A stretch of 64,000 bases of DNA from Maribellus sediminis (GTDB lineage: Bacteria; Bacteroidota; Bacteroidia; Bacteroidales; Prolixibacteraceae): positions 310,001 through 374,000 of the forward strand of contig NZ_WXUB01000005.1 in assembly GCF_011799805.1 (NCBI RefSeq), written 5' to 3'. The stretch's first letter is position 1. Each line of letters opens with the position of its first letter. A model generated the notes under the pieces. The model was not told the DNA's origin. It saw only the letters and a list, made by a program, of their open reading frames with translations, and ran no database searches. This document shows, piece by piece, positions 19,083-29,300 of this stretch. The position numbers and the translations under genes were made by a program.

Positions 19083-20891
19083 CTAAAAACTCCAAAAATA
19101 AGGTATGAGTAACATTGATAAAATAAAGGCCAGAATGTTCAAAGGAAGCCCGATTTTTACATAATCCTTGAATTTATAGTTCCCGATAGCCTGCACAATT
19201 AGATTGGTTTGGTAGCCGACCGGAGTTGAAAAACTTGCAGAAGCAGCAATGGCTATGGCCACAAAAAATGGTTTTGGATTCACTCCCAGTTGATGCGACG
19301 CAGCCAATGCAATCGGGAACACCAGAGCTGCCGCGGCATTGTTGGTAATAATTTCGGTGAATATGGTTGTAATGATGTAGATAGCTGCCAAAACACCCAA
19401 CGGCCCGAAGGCTTTTGAAAAGTTGATGGTAGTTCGTGCGATGGCTTCAGCTGCCCCTGAATTTTGCATAGCTTTACTGATGGCAAAAGCACAGGCAATT
19501 GTAATGAGCACATCCCAGCTTATGGCTTTGGTATATTTTTGATGGGGCATAATTTTTAACCAGATTAGCAGGATAGCAGCAATCGACGAGAAATAGAACA
19601 TGTCGAACTCGATGCCTGACGGCGAATAAATGAATTTGCCAACGGTGGATCCCACGATCATCAGCAAAAGAATAATAAATGCCAGCCATTTTTTCCCAAA
19701 AGTTCCTGTGGTGCGGTAATCGCGGATATAGGAAGTGAGGTAGAAAATCTTTGATTCGCCCCAGTTCTTGATAAATTTCTCGGTAGTTAAAAGTACCAGG
19801 TTGTCTCCGGCTTTCAGCTTCAGTTTATCCATGTTGTGGGTAATGCGTTCACCATTGCGGTGAATGGCAATTACCACGGCCTGGTAATGCTCGTAGAAAT
19901 TAAATTCGTGTATGGTTTTTCCAACTGCAGGGAAACGCGGAGCGATTACGGCTTCGTACTGTTTTAACTGGTCTTTTGGGATCCCTTTTATCAAATCGAT
20001 TCCGCTGAGTTTTAGATTGTCGTTCGATAGTATGTAGTTCAAACGGTCCGACTTTCCTGCAACCAGAAGCTTGTCTTCGGGCAGGATCAGAAAGTTGCCT
20101 TTTCGGGTTTCAATCGTATCGCCATTTCGGTTGATACACTGAATAAACATCCCTTTCAGTTCTTTCATCCGGCCATTTTTTATTTCCAGCCCAACAAGGT
20201 TGCTGTTTTCGGGGATGATGACATCGTAGTAATAGTCTTTGTATTCGGCTGAACTTTTGCTGTTAAGTAATATTTTTTTGCCGGGAAGCAGCATGTTCCC
20301 AAATATGGTCATGTAAAGTGTTCCGAAGAAAGCGATAAATCCGCCAACTTTTGCCAGTTCGAACATGCCAAATCCTTCGTGGCCGTTTTCCAGAATCAAA
20401 CCATGTACCACGAGGTTGGTCGATGTTCCGATAAGTGTACACATTCCGCCCAGAATAGTAGCATATGATAGTGGAATCAGGAATTTTTTATACGACAGGT
20501 TCAACGTTTCCGACCACTTTTTAATAATTGGCGCAAAAATTATAACAACCGGAGTGTTATTTAAAAACGCCGAAAGTAAAGATACCGGCAGCATAATTTG
20601 CGGGATCATCGATACCATTTTGCGCCGCTTTCGTGGAAGGTAGCCTTGTGCCAGTCGGTTCAGTACTCCCGATTGCCGTACTCCTTCGCTTACCAGAAAA
20701 AGAATTCCAACCGTGAGCATTCCTTTGTTGGAAAATCCTGCCAGCATTTCTTTGTCGGAAATGATGCCCAATGCTAAAAGTAAGATGGAAGCTGAAAAGA
20801 AAATCAAGCCGGGGCGCATTAGTTCTTTTGCCAGTGCAGCAATGGTTAATAGAACTACTGCCAAAACGATATATCCTTCGGTACCGATCAA
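19083..20891 (-). CDS. SLC13-type anion permease with two TrkA-C domains, probable sulfate importer
   Basis: This 602-residue membrane protein of the divalent anion:Na+ symporter (DASS/SLC13) fold has N-terminal helices (to about 195), two cytosolic TrkA-C/RCK-C domains (about 210-390, each ending in a DKLLV- or DNLVLL-like strand), then further helices. The helical-hairpin signatures NNTPVVIIFAP and ITNNAAAALVFPIA are present. Proteins of this layout next to cysD/cysN are usually taken as sulfate transporters; this is inference from context. The only in-frame start before the first helix is TTG at 20889-20891, because a stop lies six codons upstream. It is on the same strand as cysD, 157 bases before it. 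Confidence 0.85.
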   Translation of the reverse strand: MIGTEGYIVLAVVLLTIAALAKELMRPGLIFFSASILLLALGIISDKEMLAGFSNKGMLTVGILFLVSEGVRQSGVLNRLAQGYLPRKRRKMVSMIPQIMLPVSLLSAFLNNTPVVIIFAPIIKKWSETLNLSYKKFLIPLSYATILGGMCTLIGTSTNLVVHGLILENGHEGFGMFELAKVGGFIAFFGTLYMTIFGNMLLPGKKILLNSKSSAEYKDYYYDVIIPENSNLVGLEIKNGRMKELKGMFIQCINRNGDTIETRKGNFLILPEDKLLVAGKSDRLNYILSNDNLKLSGIDLIKGIPKDQLKQYEAVIAPRFPAVGKTIHEFNFYEHYQAVVIAIHRNGERITHNMDKLKLKAGDNLVLLTTEKFIKNWGESKIFYLTSYIRDYRTTGTFGKKWLAFIILLLMIVGSTVGKFIYSPSGIEFDMFYFSSIAAILLIWLKIMPHQKYTKAISWDVLITIACAFAISKAMQNSGAAEAIARTTINFSKAFGPLGVLAAIYIITTIFTEIITNNAAAALVFPIALAASHQLGVNPKPFFVAIAIAASASFSTPVGYQTNLIVQAIGNYKFKDYVKIGLPLNILAFILSMLLIPYFWSF

Positions 20892-21144
20892 ATTGTTGAA
20901 GTAATTTCAGATTTTGTATTGGTAAAAGCCCGGTTTCTGAAGAACCAAATCTACTACTAAAATTTTTTTCCTTCAAATAAATTATCCGAATTTCATTACT
21001 GCTACAAAGTGCGAATGAAAGCTTTTATAAGTGAACATTCTGTTTATTTGGTGGTTGTATAGAAATCAAAAAATGTAAAAGCAGTTTATCTAGCCGGAGG
21101 AAATTGGTCTGAAATAAATTTTTTTCAAAAAAATTCTCCGATGG
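20892..21144. other. Spacer between the permease and tRNA-Lys promoter
   Basis: AT-rich and without a supported gene. No riboswitch or hairpin was recognised. Confidence 0.4.
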
Positions 21145-21175
21145 TTTGTCTGAAAAAAAATAAATACTACTTTTG
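21145..21175 (+). promoter_or_regulatory. Promoter of tRNA-Lys (TTTG, 19 bases, TACTTTTG)
   Basis: TTTG at 21145-21148 and TACTTTTG at 21168-21175 are exactly 19 bases apart, the full Bacteroidota -33/-7 consensus. It is the best promoter in the window and drives the tRNA 35 bases downstream. Confidence 0.8.
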
Positions 21176-21180
21176 CACCC

Positions 21181-21199
21181 GCCTTTGAGAAACAAAGGC
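21181..21199 (+). other. Hairpin in the tRNA-Lys leader
   Basis: GCCTTTG and CAAAGGC form a perfect 7-base stem around AGAAA, between the promoter and the mature tRNA. It may help RNase processing of the 5' leader or be incidental. Confidence 0.5.
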
Positions 21200-21210
21200 A
21201 CTACAAGGAT

Positions 21211-21283
21211 GACTCAGTAGCTCAGTTGGTAGAGCACATCCCTTTTAAGGATGGGGTCCTGGGTTCGAGCCCCAGCTGAGTCA
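21211..21283 (+). tRNA. tRNA-Lys (anticodon UUU)
   Basis: The 73-base gene folds as a full cloverleaf: acceptor stem GACTCAG/CTGAGTC with discriminator A, D-arm with AGCTCAGTTGGTAGAGC, anticodon stem CATCC/GGATG with loop CTTTTAA giving anticodon TTT, and T-arm with GGTTCGAGCC. CCA is not encoded. It has its own promoter and terminator and is monocistronic. No integrated element uses it here. Confidence 0.97.
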
Positions 21284-21291
21284 CAACCTAC

Positions 21292-21321
21292 AAAAGCAGT
21301 TCGCAAGAGCTGCTTTTTTTG
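21292..21321 (+). terminator. Terminator of tRNA-Lys
   Basis: AAAAGCAGTTC pairs with GAGCTGCTTTT (one G-T pair) around GCAA and continues into a T run, 8 bases after the tRNA end. Confidence 0.85.
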
Positions 21322-21575
21322 TTTCCGGTTGTTTGTTTATTCAGCAAAAACATCTTACGAAAGCTTAACTTGAATTCTTATTTCGATCCGAAATCGAACG
21401 AACCAATGTGAATTGATGACGGTTTTCTGCCAAATCAATAGAAAAGACCGATGTTCTGGAGGGTATTGATTGTGATGCCAGAATTGTATATTAATTTTAA
21501 CGGATACTAAAAAAAGGCAAACTAATTTTTAGAAATTGATCGGGATTTGGACTGTTTCCTTATCTCAATATCTGA

Positions 21576-22622
21576 ATGATGAACCATAAAGAACGATTTT
21601 TAGCAACCATAGCGAATGCTCCTGTCGACCGGCCGGCTTCCTGGATAGGTTTGCCGGATCCGTCAGCAATTCCGGGTCTTACAAGGCATTTTGGGCTGAA
21701 TACCATGGAGGAAGTAAAAATATTACTCGACGACGATATTTATCCCATTGAAGTGCCATATTATTCTTCGCATTCAAATCACATAGCCGGTGCTTTCGAT
21801 TTTGCCAAACGCGATCAGTTGAAATTACCCGGCGAACGCACTTTAACTACCCCCGGTTTTTTTGAAGATTACGACGATCCCGCTGATGTAGCCAAATTCA
21901 ACTGGCCCGATCCTGCAAAATACCTCGATGGGGAAGAAACGTACAGGAGAGTAAATACTGTGGGTAGTGATTATGCCAGTATGGGTATTTTGTGGAGCTC
22001 TCATTTCCATGATTCGTGTTCGGCATTTGGAATGGAAACGGCGTTGACTACAATGCTTACGAATCCTGAAATGTACCGTGCCGTTTTAACGAAGATCACT
22101 AATTTCTACCTGAAAGCCAATGAGATTTTTTACGAAGCCACGAAAGGTAAACTGGATGCAGTGTTGTTGGGCGACGATTTTGGCAGTCAAACAGGTTTGA
22201 TGCTCGATCCCGAACTCATTCGTCAATATATTTTTCCGGGAACAAAATTATTGATCGATCAGGCAAAAAGTTACGGATTAAAGGTGATGTACCATTCCTG
22301 CGGATCGATTTTCCCGTTAATTGAGGATATTTTCGGATTAGGTGCGGATATTATTCACCCGCTGCAGGCACGCGCTACCGATATGAGTGTAGAAAATATT
22401 CACAAACATTTTTCGGGCAAAGGCGCTTTTTGCGGGGGTATCGATGCCCAGTATTTAATGGTGGAAGGAACTTCTGAGGATGTAAAAAAGCGGGTGCATG
22501 AAGTGATCGATTTTTTTCCGACAGGACTGATTGTTTCGCCCAGTTATGAAGCACTTTTACCCGATATTCCACCTGAAAATATCGAGGCGCTGTTTAAAAC
22601 TGTTGCGAATAGAAAATTGTAA
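21576..22622 (+). CDS. Uroporphyrinogen decarboxylase-family (MtaA/CmuA-like) protein
   Basis: This 348-residue protein has the UROD fold of the methyltransferase branch rather than true HemE: start MMNHKERFLATIANAPVDRP, GDDFGSQTGLMLDP, VMYHSCGSIFPLIEDI (His-x-Cys possible zinc ligands) and GADIIHPLQ. Family members such as MtaA move methyl groups between corrinoid proteins and a thiol; others in Bacteroidota are uncharacterised and sit near sugar-utilisation genes. The canonical HemE N-terminal substrate motif is not apparent. Two consecutive ATGs are available as starts. No corrinoid protein is nearby, so the substrate is open. Confidence 0.78.
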   Translation: MMNHKERFLATIANAPVDRPASWIGLPDPSAIPGLTRHFGLNTMEEVKILLDDDIYPIEVPYYSSHSNHIAGAFDFAKRDQLKLPGERTLTTPGFFEDYDDPADVAKFNWPDPAKYLDGEETYRRVNTVGSDYASMGILWSSHFHDSCSAFGMETALTTMLTNPEMYRAVLTKITNFYLKANEIFYEATKGKLDAVLLGDDFGSQTGLMLDPELIRQYIFPGTKLLIDQAKSYGLKVMYHSCGSIFPLIEDIFGLGADIIHPLQARATDMSVENIHKHFSGKGAFCGGIDAQYLMVEGTSEDVKKRVHEVIDFFPTGLIVSPSYEALLPDIPPENIEALFKTVANRKL

Positions 22623-22752
22623 AATATTCTCCGGAGTCCAGCCGCCTTTGCGAAAAACTAGGCTGGTTTGGGCAGTCTTACATTGAAATGGTTTTTCAAC
22701 GATTTGGGAGGAACGGGATGTACTAAAAAACAGTTGCGTACAAAAAAGTTAA

Positions 22753-22980
22753 GATCGGGCCTCATTAAGTTATGAAATAAAAAATTCTTATGCTTCGTTT
22801 GAGTCTCCCTACGTAAAAATTATATCTTCGTGGACGAATAAGAAAGATGCTTTTATTCTGGTAACGAACATGCCGGTGAATACAACTGCGATAATTGTTT
22901 TACCGGCAAATAAGCAAAACAAAATTATTGAAGACGGTATTATTCTGGAAAATCAGAATATAAACTATCAAAACAATTAG
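22753..22980 (+). pseudogene. 3' fragment of an alpha-L-rhamnosidase-like (GH78) gene
   Basis: A frame open from 22753 to the stop at 22978-22980 encodes LSYEIKNSYASFESPYVKI, then SSW and later MPVNTTAIIVLPAN. This fits the C-terminal beta-sandwich of GH78 enzymes, where a (S/T)PYGKIxSxW segment is followed by IPxNTTAxVxxPA. There is no start codon or catalytic domain; a TAA lies just upstream. It is a broken gene tail left between two intact genes. Other glycosidases share similar tails, so the exact family is tentative. Confidence 0.6.
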
Positions 22981-23043
22981 GCTTATTTTCAAGTCGGTTC
23001 GGGAAGTTATTGATTCTAGGTTTAAAAGGAATTAAAGGATAAG

Positions 23044-23796
23044 TTGGAAAAAATCAAACATATAGCCGGTCAGTTTCAGGGTATTTCACTGGAGGATTCG
23101 TCAGAAGTAAAACTGATGGACAGGTTCGACTGTAAGTACTGGTTTCCGCTTGATAAACTTGACGGACTGATGAGCCAACTTATCGATGATTATTTTATCC
23201 TGGAGATTAATGGCGAACGATTAATGGAATACAGGAATGATTATTTCGATACCACCGATGATTTGTTTTACCTGAAACACCACAATAAGCGTGTAAACCG
23301 GCACAAGGTACGATACCGCCAATACCAGGTAAACCGCAGGAGTTTTTTGGAGGTGAAACTAAAGAACAATAAAAAGCGCGTCAAAAAAGAAAGGATAGAA
23401 AGCGATATCAGTACAAACGGTTTTTATAAAAAAGAAACTGAATTTCTGGATGAGAAATTACCTTTGCCTTCAAATTCTCTGGAGAAAAAGTTACACGTCC
23501 GATATACCCGTATGACACTGATCAATAAGCAGATGAAAGACCGGTGTACGATCGATATTGTTCCCGAATTCAGAAATGAGAAGGGTACGAAGGCATATCC
23601 AGGCCTGGTGATATTCGAATTGAAAAGAAGCCGAAGCATGAAACTTTCGCCCTTGTATAAAGTGCTGAGAGAAATGCAAATTCGCCAGGAAGGACTCTCA
23701 AAATACTGTACAGGACGTGCACTGCTCGATGAAAATTTAAAACAAAACCGATTTAAAAGAAAACTCTTATTTTTGAAACGTGAACTAACCAATTAA
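23044..23796 (+). CDS. VTC-domain (polyphosphate polymerase-like) protein
   Basis: This 250-residue protein resembles the VTC/CYTH-like tunnel fold: MDRFDCKYWFPL at the N-terminus, NDYFDTTDDLFYLKHH, then the basic strand RVNRHKVRYRQY and FLEVKLKNNKKRVKKER. Basic residues on successive strands would line the tunnel for polyphosphate in yeast Vtc4; the bacterial proteins are not well characterised. The start used is TTG at 23044; a downstream ATG (codon 25, before DRFDCKYW) would remove part of the N-terminus. The next gene, a DUF4956 membrane protein, begins 15 bases later, a frequent pairing. Confidence 0.8.
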   Translation: MEKIKHIAGQFQGISLEDSSEVKLMDRFDCKYWFPLDKLDGLMSQLIDDYFILEINGERLMEYRNDYFDTTDDLFYLKHHNKRVNRHKVRYRQYQVNRRSFLEVKLKNNKKRVKKERIESDISTNGFYKKETEFLDEKLPLPSNSLEKKLHVRYTRMTLINKQMKDRCTIDIVPEFRNEKGTKAYPGLVIFELKRSRSMKLSPLYKVLREMQIRQEGLSKYCTGRALLDENLKQNRFKRKLLFLKRELTN

Positions 23797-23811
23797 ACAA
23801 AAACTTTAACT

Positions 23812-24426
23812 ATGGATTTTCTGCATCTCGAAATTTTTCCCTTACTTATAATTAGGTTTCTATTTAACCTTGTGTCAGCTGCGCTGGTAGTTTTATTGTA
23901 CGCCCGAATCAGCCGGAAAAAGGAATTTTACTTTAGCTATTTCGCAATCAGTGTTGCCGTGTTTTTGCTGGTTTATTTGCTCGAAAATGTAAAACTCGAG
24001 CTGGGGTTTGCCCTGGGGCTTTTTGCCATTTTTGGCATTATCCGTTACCGCACCGATGCCATTCCGCCCAAGGAAATGACTTATTTGTTTGTGATCATAG
24101 CCGTATCTGTAATCAATGCTTTGTCGAAAGACTATATCGGGTATTTTGAACTGGGGCTGGTAAATGTTTTGCTGATTGGTGTCCTTTGGATTCTCGAAAA
24201 AGCTTTGATGTTAAAACAGGTGGATTCGCTGCTTGTTGTATACGAAAACATCGAAAACCTGCATCAGAAGAAAGAAGATGACCTGTTGGCTGACCTCGAA
24301 ATACGAACCGGAATACGAATTAAAAGGTACCAGATTGAAAAACTCGATTTTCTGCGTGATGTGGCCATGATAACCATCTTTTTCGACGTTCGTGAGCAAA
24401 ATTCAAAACGCGAGATTAATCAATAA
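23812..24426 (+). CDS. DUF4956 membrane protein
   Basis: This 204-residue protein has about four hydrophobic segments in the first 125 residues, the signature FALGLFAIFGIIRYRTDAIPPKEMTY in which the RYRTD segment is hallmark of DUF4956, and a soluble C-terminal part. The family is usually encoded beside VTC-domain proteins, as here (15 bases apart), suggesting a joint membrane-bound polyphosphate-related complex. The molecular role is unproven. Confidence 0.85.
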   Translation: MDFLHLEIFPLLIIRFLFNLVSAALVVLLYARISRKKEFYFSYFAISVAVFLLVYLLENVKLELGFALGLFAIFGIIRYRTDAIPPKEMTYLFVIIAVSVINALSKDYIGYFELGLVNVLLIGVLWILEKALMLKQVDSLLVVYENIENLHQKKEDDLLADLEIRTGIRIKRYQIEKLDFLRDVAMITIFFDVREQNSKREINQ

Positions 24427-24482
24427 TCAGATCAATCGCACTTCAGATTCCCCCAACATTTTTGTACTCCTTACTTAAAAAC

Positions 24483-24504
24483 TAAGCAAATTGCATTTTG
24501 CTTA
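24483..24504. promoter_or_regulatory. Palindrome upstream of tamA
   Basis: TAAGCAAA (24483-24490) and TTTGCTTA (24497-24504) form a perfect 8-base inverted repeat with a 6-base spacer, 70 bases before the tamA start. There is no T run after it, so it looks more like an operator than a terminator. No regulator can be named. Confidence 0.35.
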
Positions 24505-24573
24505 ACTTAATCCCTTTACAATTTTTTAATTTAATCAATCCCTTCCTTATCTTTAACTGAACAAAAAGTAAAG

Positions 24574-26394
24574 GTGAAGCCCGTAATTCTTATCATAGCT
24601 GTTTTGTTGTTTTCCCTGCTGGTATCCGGGCAGGAAGACCTGGTTATTGATAAAGTCAGTTTCGAAGGAAACAGCAGTATTTCCGCCTCAAGGTTGCGCG
24701 ACCAGATGATTATGGAATCAAGTTCCTGGTTCAAAGAAAAAATACTGGGAAAACAACCGGTTCTTTTCACACAGAGTTTGTACAAAGAAGACATAAAACG
24801 GGCGAAGATTTTTTACCAGAAAGAGGGTTTTTTAGATGTTGAATTTTCGGAACCTGAAATTTTGGTAAACAAGAAAAATAAAGTTGAAGTTACCATTCAT
24901 ATTACTGAAAACAATCCTGTAACCATTTCAGAAATACGTTTTGAGGTCGACTCGGCACATCAGCTTAATGAAGTGCTTAAGAAGCGCGAGGTTAGGAAGA
25001 TTATTTTGCAGACAAAGGCAAGCGAGGAGAAGGTATTTCGCGACGAAACAATGCAACGCGATAAACTGGTAATTGCCGAAGTATTTTACGATTCGGGTTA
25101 TCCATACACGAAAGTTACATCCGACCTGAACGTTGATACACTAAAAAAGACTACGAGCATCGACTGGTCGATCGATCGCGGACCACTTTCCTATTTCGGA
25201 AAAACTTCGGTTTCCGGCAATGTCAGGGTGCCTGATAAAAGCATTTTGCGCCAGGTTAATTATAAGGAGGGGGATGTGTGGTCGAAAAAGAAAATAGATC
25301 AGACACAGGACCTGATTTACAACCAGGGCAATTACCGGGTTGCATCGGTACGTACGCAATTGGGAACTTCACCGTCAGATACGCTTCCGATCACCGTTAA
25401 TATCAGAGAAGCACCGCGCTGGTCCACACGTTTCGGGGTGGGATACGGACGCGAAGATCAATTCCGTACTTTTGCTGATATCCAGTACCTGGGCTTTTTT
25501 ACCAACACCGGCCGCCTGAATTTTTATGCCAAGCATTCAGGCCTTGAACCCTACAATGTGTACTTAAAATTTTCGCAGCCTTCGTTTCTTTTTTCCTTCA
25601 ATACATTAACGCTTTATCCCTACATTTTAAGGCAGAACGAACCCGGCTACAAACTCGATAAAAACGGTTACAGCATTACTTTTCTGCAAAATTTTTCAGA
25701 AGAGCTAAGTACTTCCATCGGCTACATTTTTGAGGATGTTCAATTGGATACAACAAATTTTGCTGGTATTGACAATGTTCCGGATGAAGAAACTTACTAT
25801 AGGAAATCGGGATTGGTGTTTGGTTTTACCTACAACAATTCAGAGCCGATTCTCGATCCGGTTCAGGGACTCGTTGTTTCGTTCGGTACAAAAACCAACG
25901 ATGTGATCTGGAAAAATGAAATTCCTTTTGTACGCATGCTGGCCGATGTAAGAACTTATGCCGGAATTTCAAAGGGAATTGTATTGGCATTAAAAGCAAA
26001 AATGGGCGGAATTGTGAGAACAGACGATAATGATTTTATTCCGGTTGAAGAACGCTTTTATGCCGGGGGTAGTTATTCGGTCAGGGGCTGGTCGCGAAGT
26101 GATCTGGGACCAAAAGACGAAAGTGGGACGCCCATTGGAGGTAACAGTTTGTTTGAAGCCAGTGCTGAATTTCGCTTTAACGTTGGCCGGCGGCTTAAGT
26201 TTTCGGTTTTTACCGATGCCGGAAATGTGTGGCACGATTCCTTTAGTTATCATTTCAACGATCTTCATTATTCTTCGGGAGCTGGAATATACATCAATAC
26301 ACCAATTGGGCCGGCAGGGCTGGATTTTGCCCGACCCGTTTTTGATACTGAAAGTAAATGGCAGATTCATTTTAACATAGGTCATACCTTTTAA
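24574..26394 (+). CDS. tamA: TamA-like Omp85 outer-membrane assembly protein
   Basis: This 606-residue protein has a signal peptide (about 1-20), POTRA-type repeats (VIDKVSFEGNSSISASRL and later YFGKTSVSGNVRVPDKSI), and a C-terminal 16-strand Omp85 barrel with the YAGGSYSVRGWSRSDLGP motif (VRGF/VRGW signature of loop 6). It is followed after 4 bases by tamB, so the pair forms the translocation and assembly module, which spans the periplasm and helps insert outer-membrane proteins or move lipids. The start is GTG at 24574; no ATG precedes the signal peptide. Confidence 0.9.
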   Translation: MKPVILIIAVLLFSLLVSGQEDLVIDKVSFEGNSSISASRLRDQMIMESSSWFKEKILGKQPVLFTQSLYKEDIKRAKIFYQKEGFLDVEFSEPEILVNKKNKVEVTIHITENNPVTISEIRFEVDSAHQLNEVLKKREVRKIILQTKASEEKVFRDETMQRDKLVIAEVFYDSGYPYTKVTSDLNVDTLKKTTSIDWSIDRGPLSYFGKTSVSGNVRVPDKSILRQVNYKEGDVWSKKKIDQTQDLIYNQGNYRVASVRTQLGTSPSDTLPITVNIREAPRWSTRFGVGYGREDQFRTFADIQYLGFFTNTGRLNFYAKHSGLEPYNVYLKFSQPSFLFSFNTLTLYPYILRQNEPGYKLDKNGYSITFLQNFSEELSTSIGYIFEDVQLDTTNFAGIDNVPDEETYYRKSGLVFGFTYNNSEPILDPVQGLVVSFGTKTNDVIWKNEIPFVRMLADVRTYAGISKGIVLALKAKMGGIVRTDDNDFIPVEERFYAGGSYSVRGWSRSDLGPKDESGTPIGGNSLFEASAEFRFNVGRRLKFSVFTDAGNVWHDSFSYHFNDLHYSSGAGIYINTPIGPAGLDFARPVFDTESKWQIHFNIGHTF

Positions 26395-26398
26395 ACAG

Positions 26399-29300
26399 AT
26401 GCGGAAAGTAGTAAAATACATATCGATTGCGTTAGCGGGATTGCTCCTGTTGATCGTGATTGCATTATTACTTACGCAAACCGCCATTATTAAGGATAAA
26501 GTAAGAGAACAGCTTCTAATTGTGGCCGAAAATCAATTGAATCTGCATTTCGAATTGGAAGAACTGAACGGTAATTTTTACAATCACCTGGAGCTGAGGA
26601 ATATTGAAGCATGGGATAAAGAAAAAGAAGTTGCGAAGATTTCTTCGTTGCGAATACATTATAAGTTAATACCGCTGTTGTCAGGCCAGGTTCTTATTGA
26701 TTCGCTTGTGATTGAGCACCCGGAAATTCAACTTTGGCAGAAAGAAGACAGCAGCTGGAATTTAGCTTCGTACCTAGTTGCGAAGGAAAAAGAAAGCACT
26801 GAAAAGAAACCGCTCCGTTTAAAAATTAACCTTAATTCTGTGGTGATCGATGAAGGTAGTTTTAATGTTGATGCCTTTACCGAGCTTATTCCCGCTCAGG
26901 TGAATGATTTTAATCTTTCGTTGGGTGCTGTTGTATCAGCCCCGGATGTAAGTGTGGATTTGAAGAAACTGAATTTCAGCACCGTTGAACCTGCCCTGGC
27001 TCTGAACGAACTAAGCGGGATTTTTCAACTGAGTGATCAGGGCATCAGTATCGATAGCTTAAAGATTAGAACACAACAATCCATGATCGACGCAAACGGA
27101 AACTACCAGACCGTTGAAAACATGGATGCTGTTGTAAATGCCGGCCGAATTGATAAGGACGAGCTGGTGATCTTTGTTCCGGGAATAAAACTATTGTGTT
27201 CGCCAAGTTTAAAGGCAAACGTGAAAACTGTTGATGACGTATTGACTGCTTCTGTAGAAATGAAGCACGAGAACGAAGAAGTGATTGCCGAATTAAATAT
27301 CAGTTCCGTTACAAAACTCCTGGAGAAGGATGTTCCCGTTCCGTATACCACAAGGTTGTTGTTTCACAAGTTTAGCGTTGAACACTGGCTCGAAATTGAA
27401 AATATTGAAACACGCCTGGAAGGTACTGTGGAACTGGAAGGAAAAGATGTCCGCGATCCCGATTTATCGACCAATATAAATGCCAATCTTAAAAACTCTT
27501 CCTACAATTCGGTTACCTTCAATACTTTCAGAATGAACGGAAACTGGAAGGATAATACGATTAGCGGAAAGCTGAATCTGAGTTCGGGTTTTGGAAACTT
27601 GGCACTTGAGGGAAGGATACAGAATTTTTCTTCAAGCCGCGATTATTCGTTGGATGTATATGCCGATCAATTTAACCTCACTGCATTTTTCCCGAAAATC
27701 GACCAAACTGTAATTAATGGTCATGTTAAAGCCGACGGACATGGTTTCAATCCGAAAACAATGTCATCAAAAGCCAGTCTTGAGTTTACGGGCAGCCAAA
27801 TTTATGCATTCCGGCTTGATAGCCTTTCTTCTGCCTTGTTCTGGAAAAATAACAACATTTTAGTCGATACTATCCACCTGTATGTACCGGGTGCCGAGGC
27901 ACAGGGGAACGGTAGATTTAATATCGATTCGCTTTTTCTTTTTACCAAAGTGAATGTACGTATCGATTCATTATCGGTTATTGATCATCTTGTTGAACTC
28001 CCTGTTACTTTTGATTCTGCTTCTGCAGTGTCGATCATTAGCGGGCCGGTAAGCACACTTGACATTCAGGGTGATGTGGAACTTTTTAATGCCGAAGGTT
28101 ACAATGCAACAGTAAATAAAACCATTGCGAACTATTTGGTTAATGTTCGACCTGATTCTTTAAAAGTAACCGTACATTCAGAAAGTAGCGAAGTTAGTTA
28201 TTCCGAAATTCCCTTTGATTCACTGCGAGTAGAATTGGAATACATGAACCAAAAACTGGATGTGACCGGCCACGTTGTTATAACTGATACTTTGGATGTG
28301 AAGCTAAAAACGGCGATGCTTTTGGGTGACACGATGCAATTCAGTGTGCCGAAATTCGAGGTTAGCACGCTGCTTTCCGACTATTACCTGAAAGATACAC
28401 TCAAGGCCACGGTAATTGGAACTGATAAGTTGATACTAAAAGATTTGAACCTTGTCGACGCCGCTGATTCCAGTTTTTTACTAAGTGCTAATGGGATAAT
28501 TTCTGCAGTGGATACAAATGCATTTCACATTCTCATTAACCAGGTTGATCTCGAACAATTCAACCGTTTTATTTCAGGCGGAGACAGTATTCGTGGCATT
28601 CTTGATGCCGATGTCGCACTAAAAGGAAAAGCCAGCAATCCGTATCTCGATGGAAGTATTGAGATACTTGAACCTGCTTATGGGAAATACGGTTTCTCAT
28701 CGTTGATCGGATCCTTCGCGTACAAAGACCAGGTGGCAAATGCCAGTCTCAATATTCCCGATTTTGGCGAATCGTTTAAAGCCAGTGCTTCTGCTGCTTT
28801 TGATGCGCATATCGATTCATTCCGATTTGTTTATTCTGAACCTGATACATTTAATGCAAGTCTGAATTTCAATGATGTCAGAATTTCGCAGCACATCAGC
28901 GATTTTATCGACAACGATAGTATTAGTGGAGTGCTGAATGCCCAAGTTACGGCGAGAGGTGAATTTGCAAGACCGCAAATCTACGGTCACCTTGATGTGG
29001 ACAAGGCCCGGTATTTAAATAAAAGCCTTGGACTCGATTTTAACGACCTGAAAACTTCGCTGTTTTTTGATGGAAACAAGGTGAGCATCGATACCGTTTT
29101 TATTCGCCAGAAAAAAGGTTTCATCTCGATTACAGGTGATCTGGAATTTGATTCAACCATTATAACCGGAAACATTATTTCTTCGACGCTGGTGGCAGAT
29201 GCCGATAATTTTCTGATAGCCAAAAACCGTAGCTACGAAATTCTTTTTGACGCGAATACTTTCTTAAAAACCGGAAATCAGAATCCTGAATTCGGCGGAC

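Noticed and set aside
21211-21283. tRNA-Lys as attachment site of the mobile element
   Set aside because: The integrase lies 38 kb away and no tRNA 3' repeat is found near it in the window.
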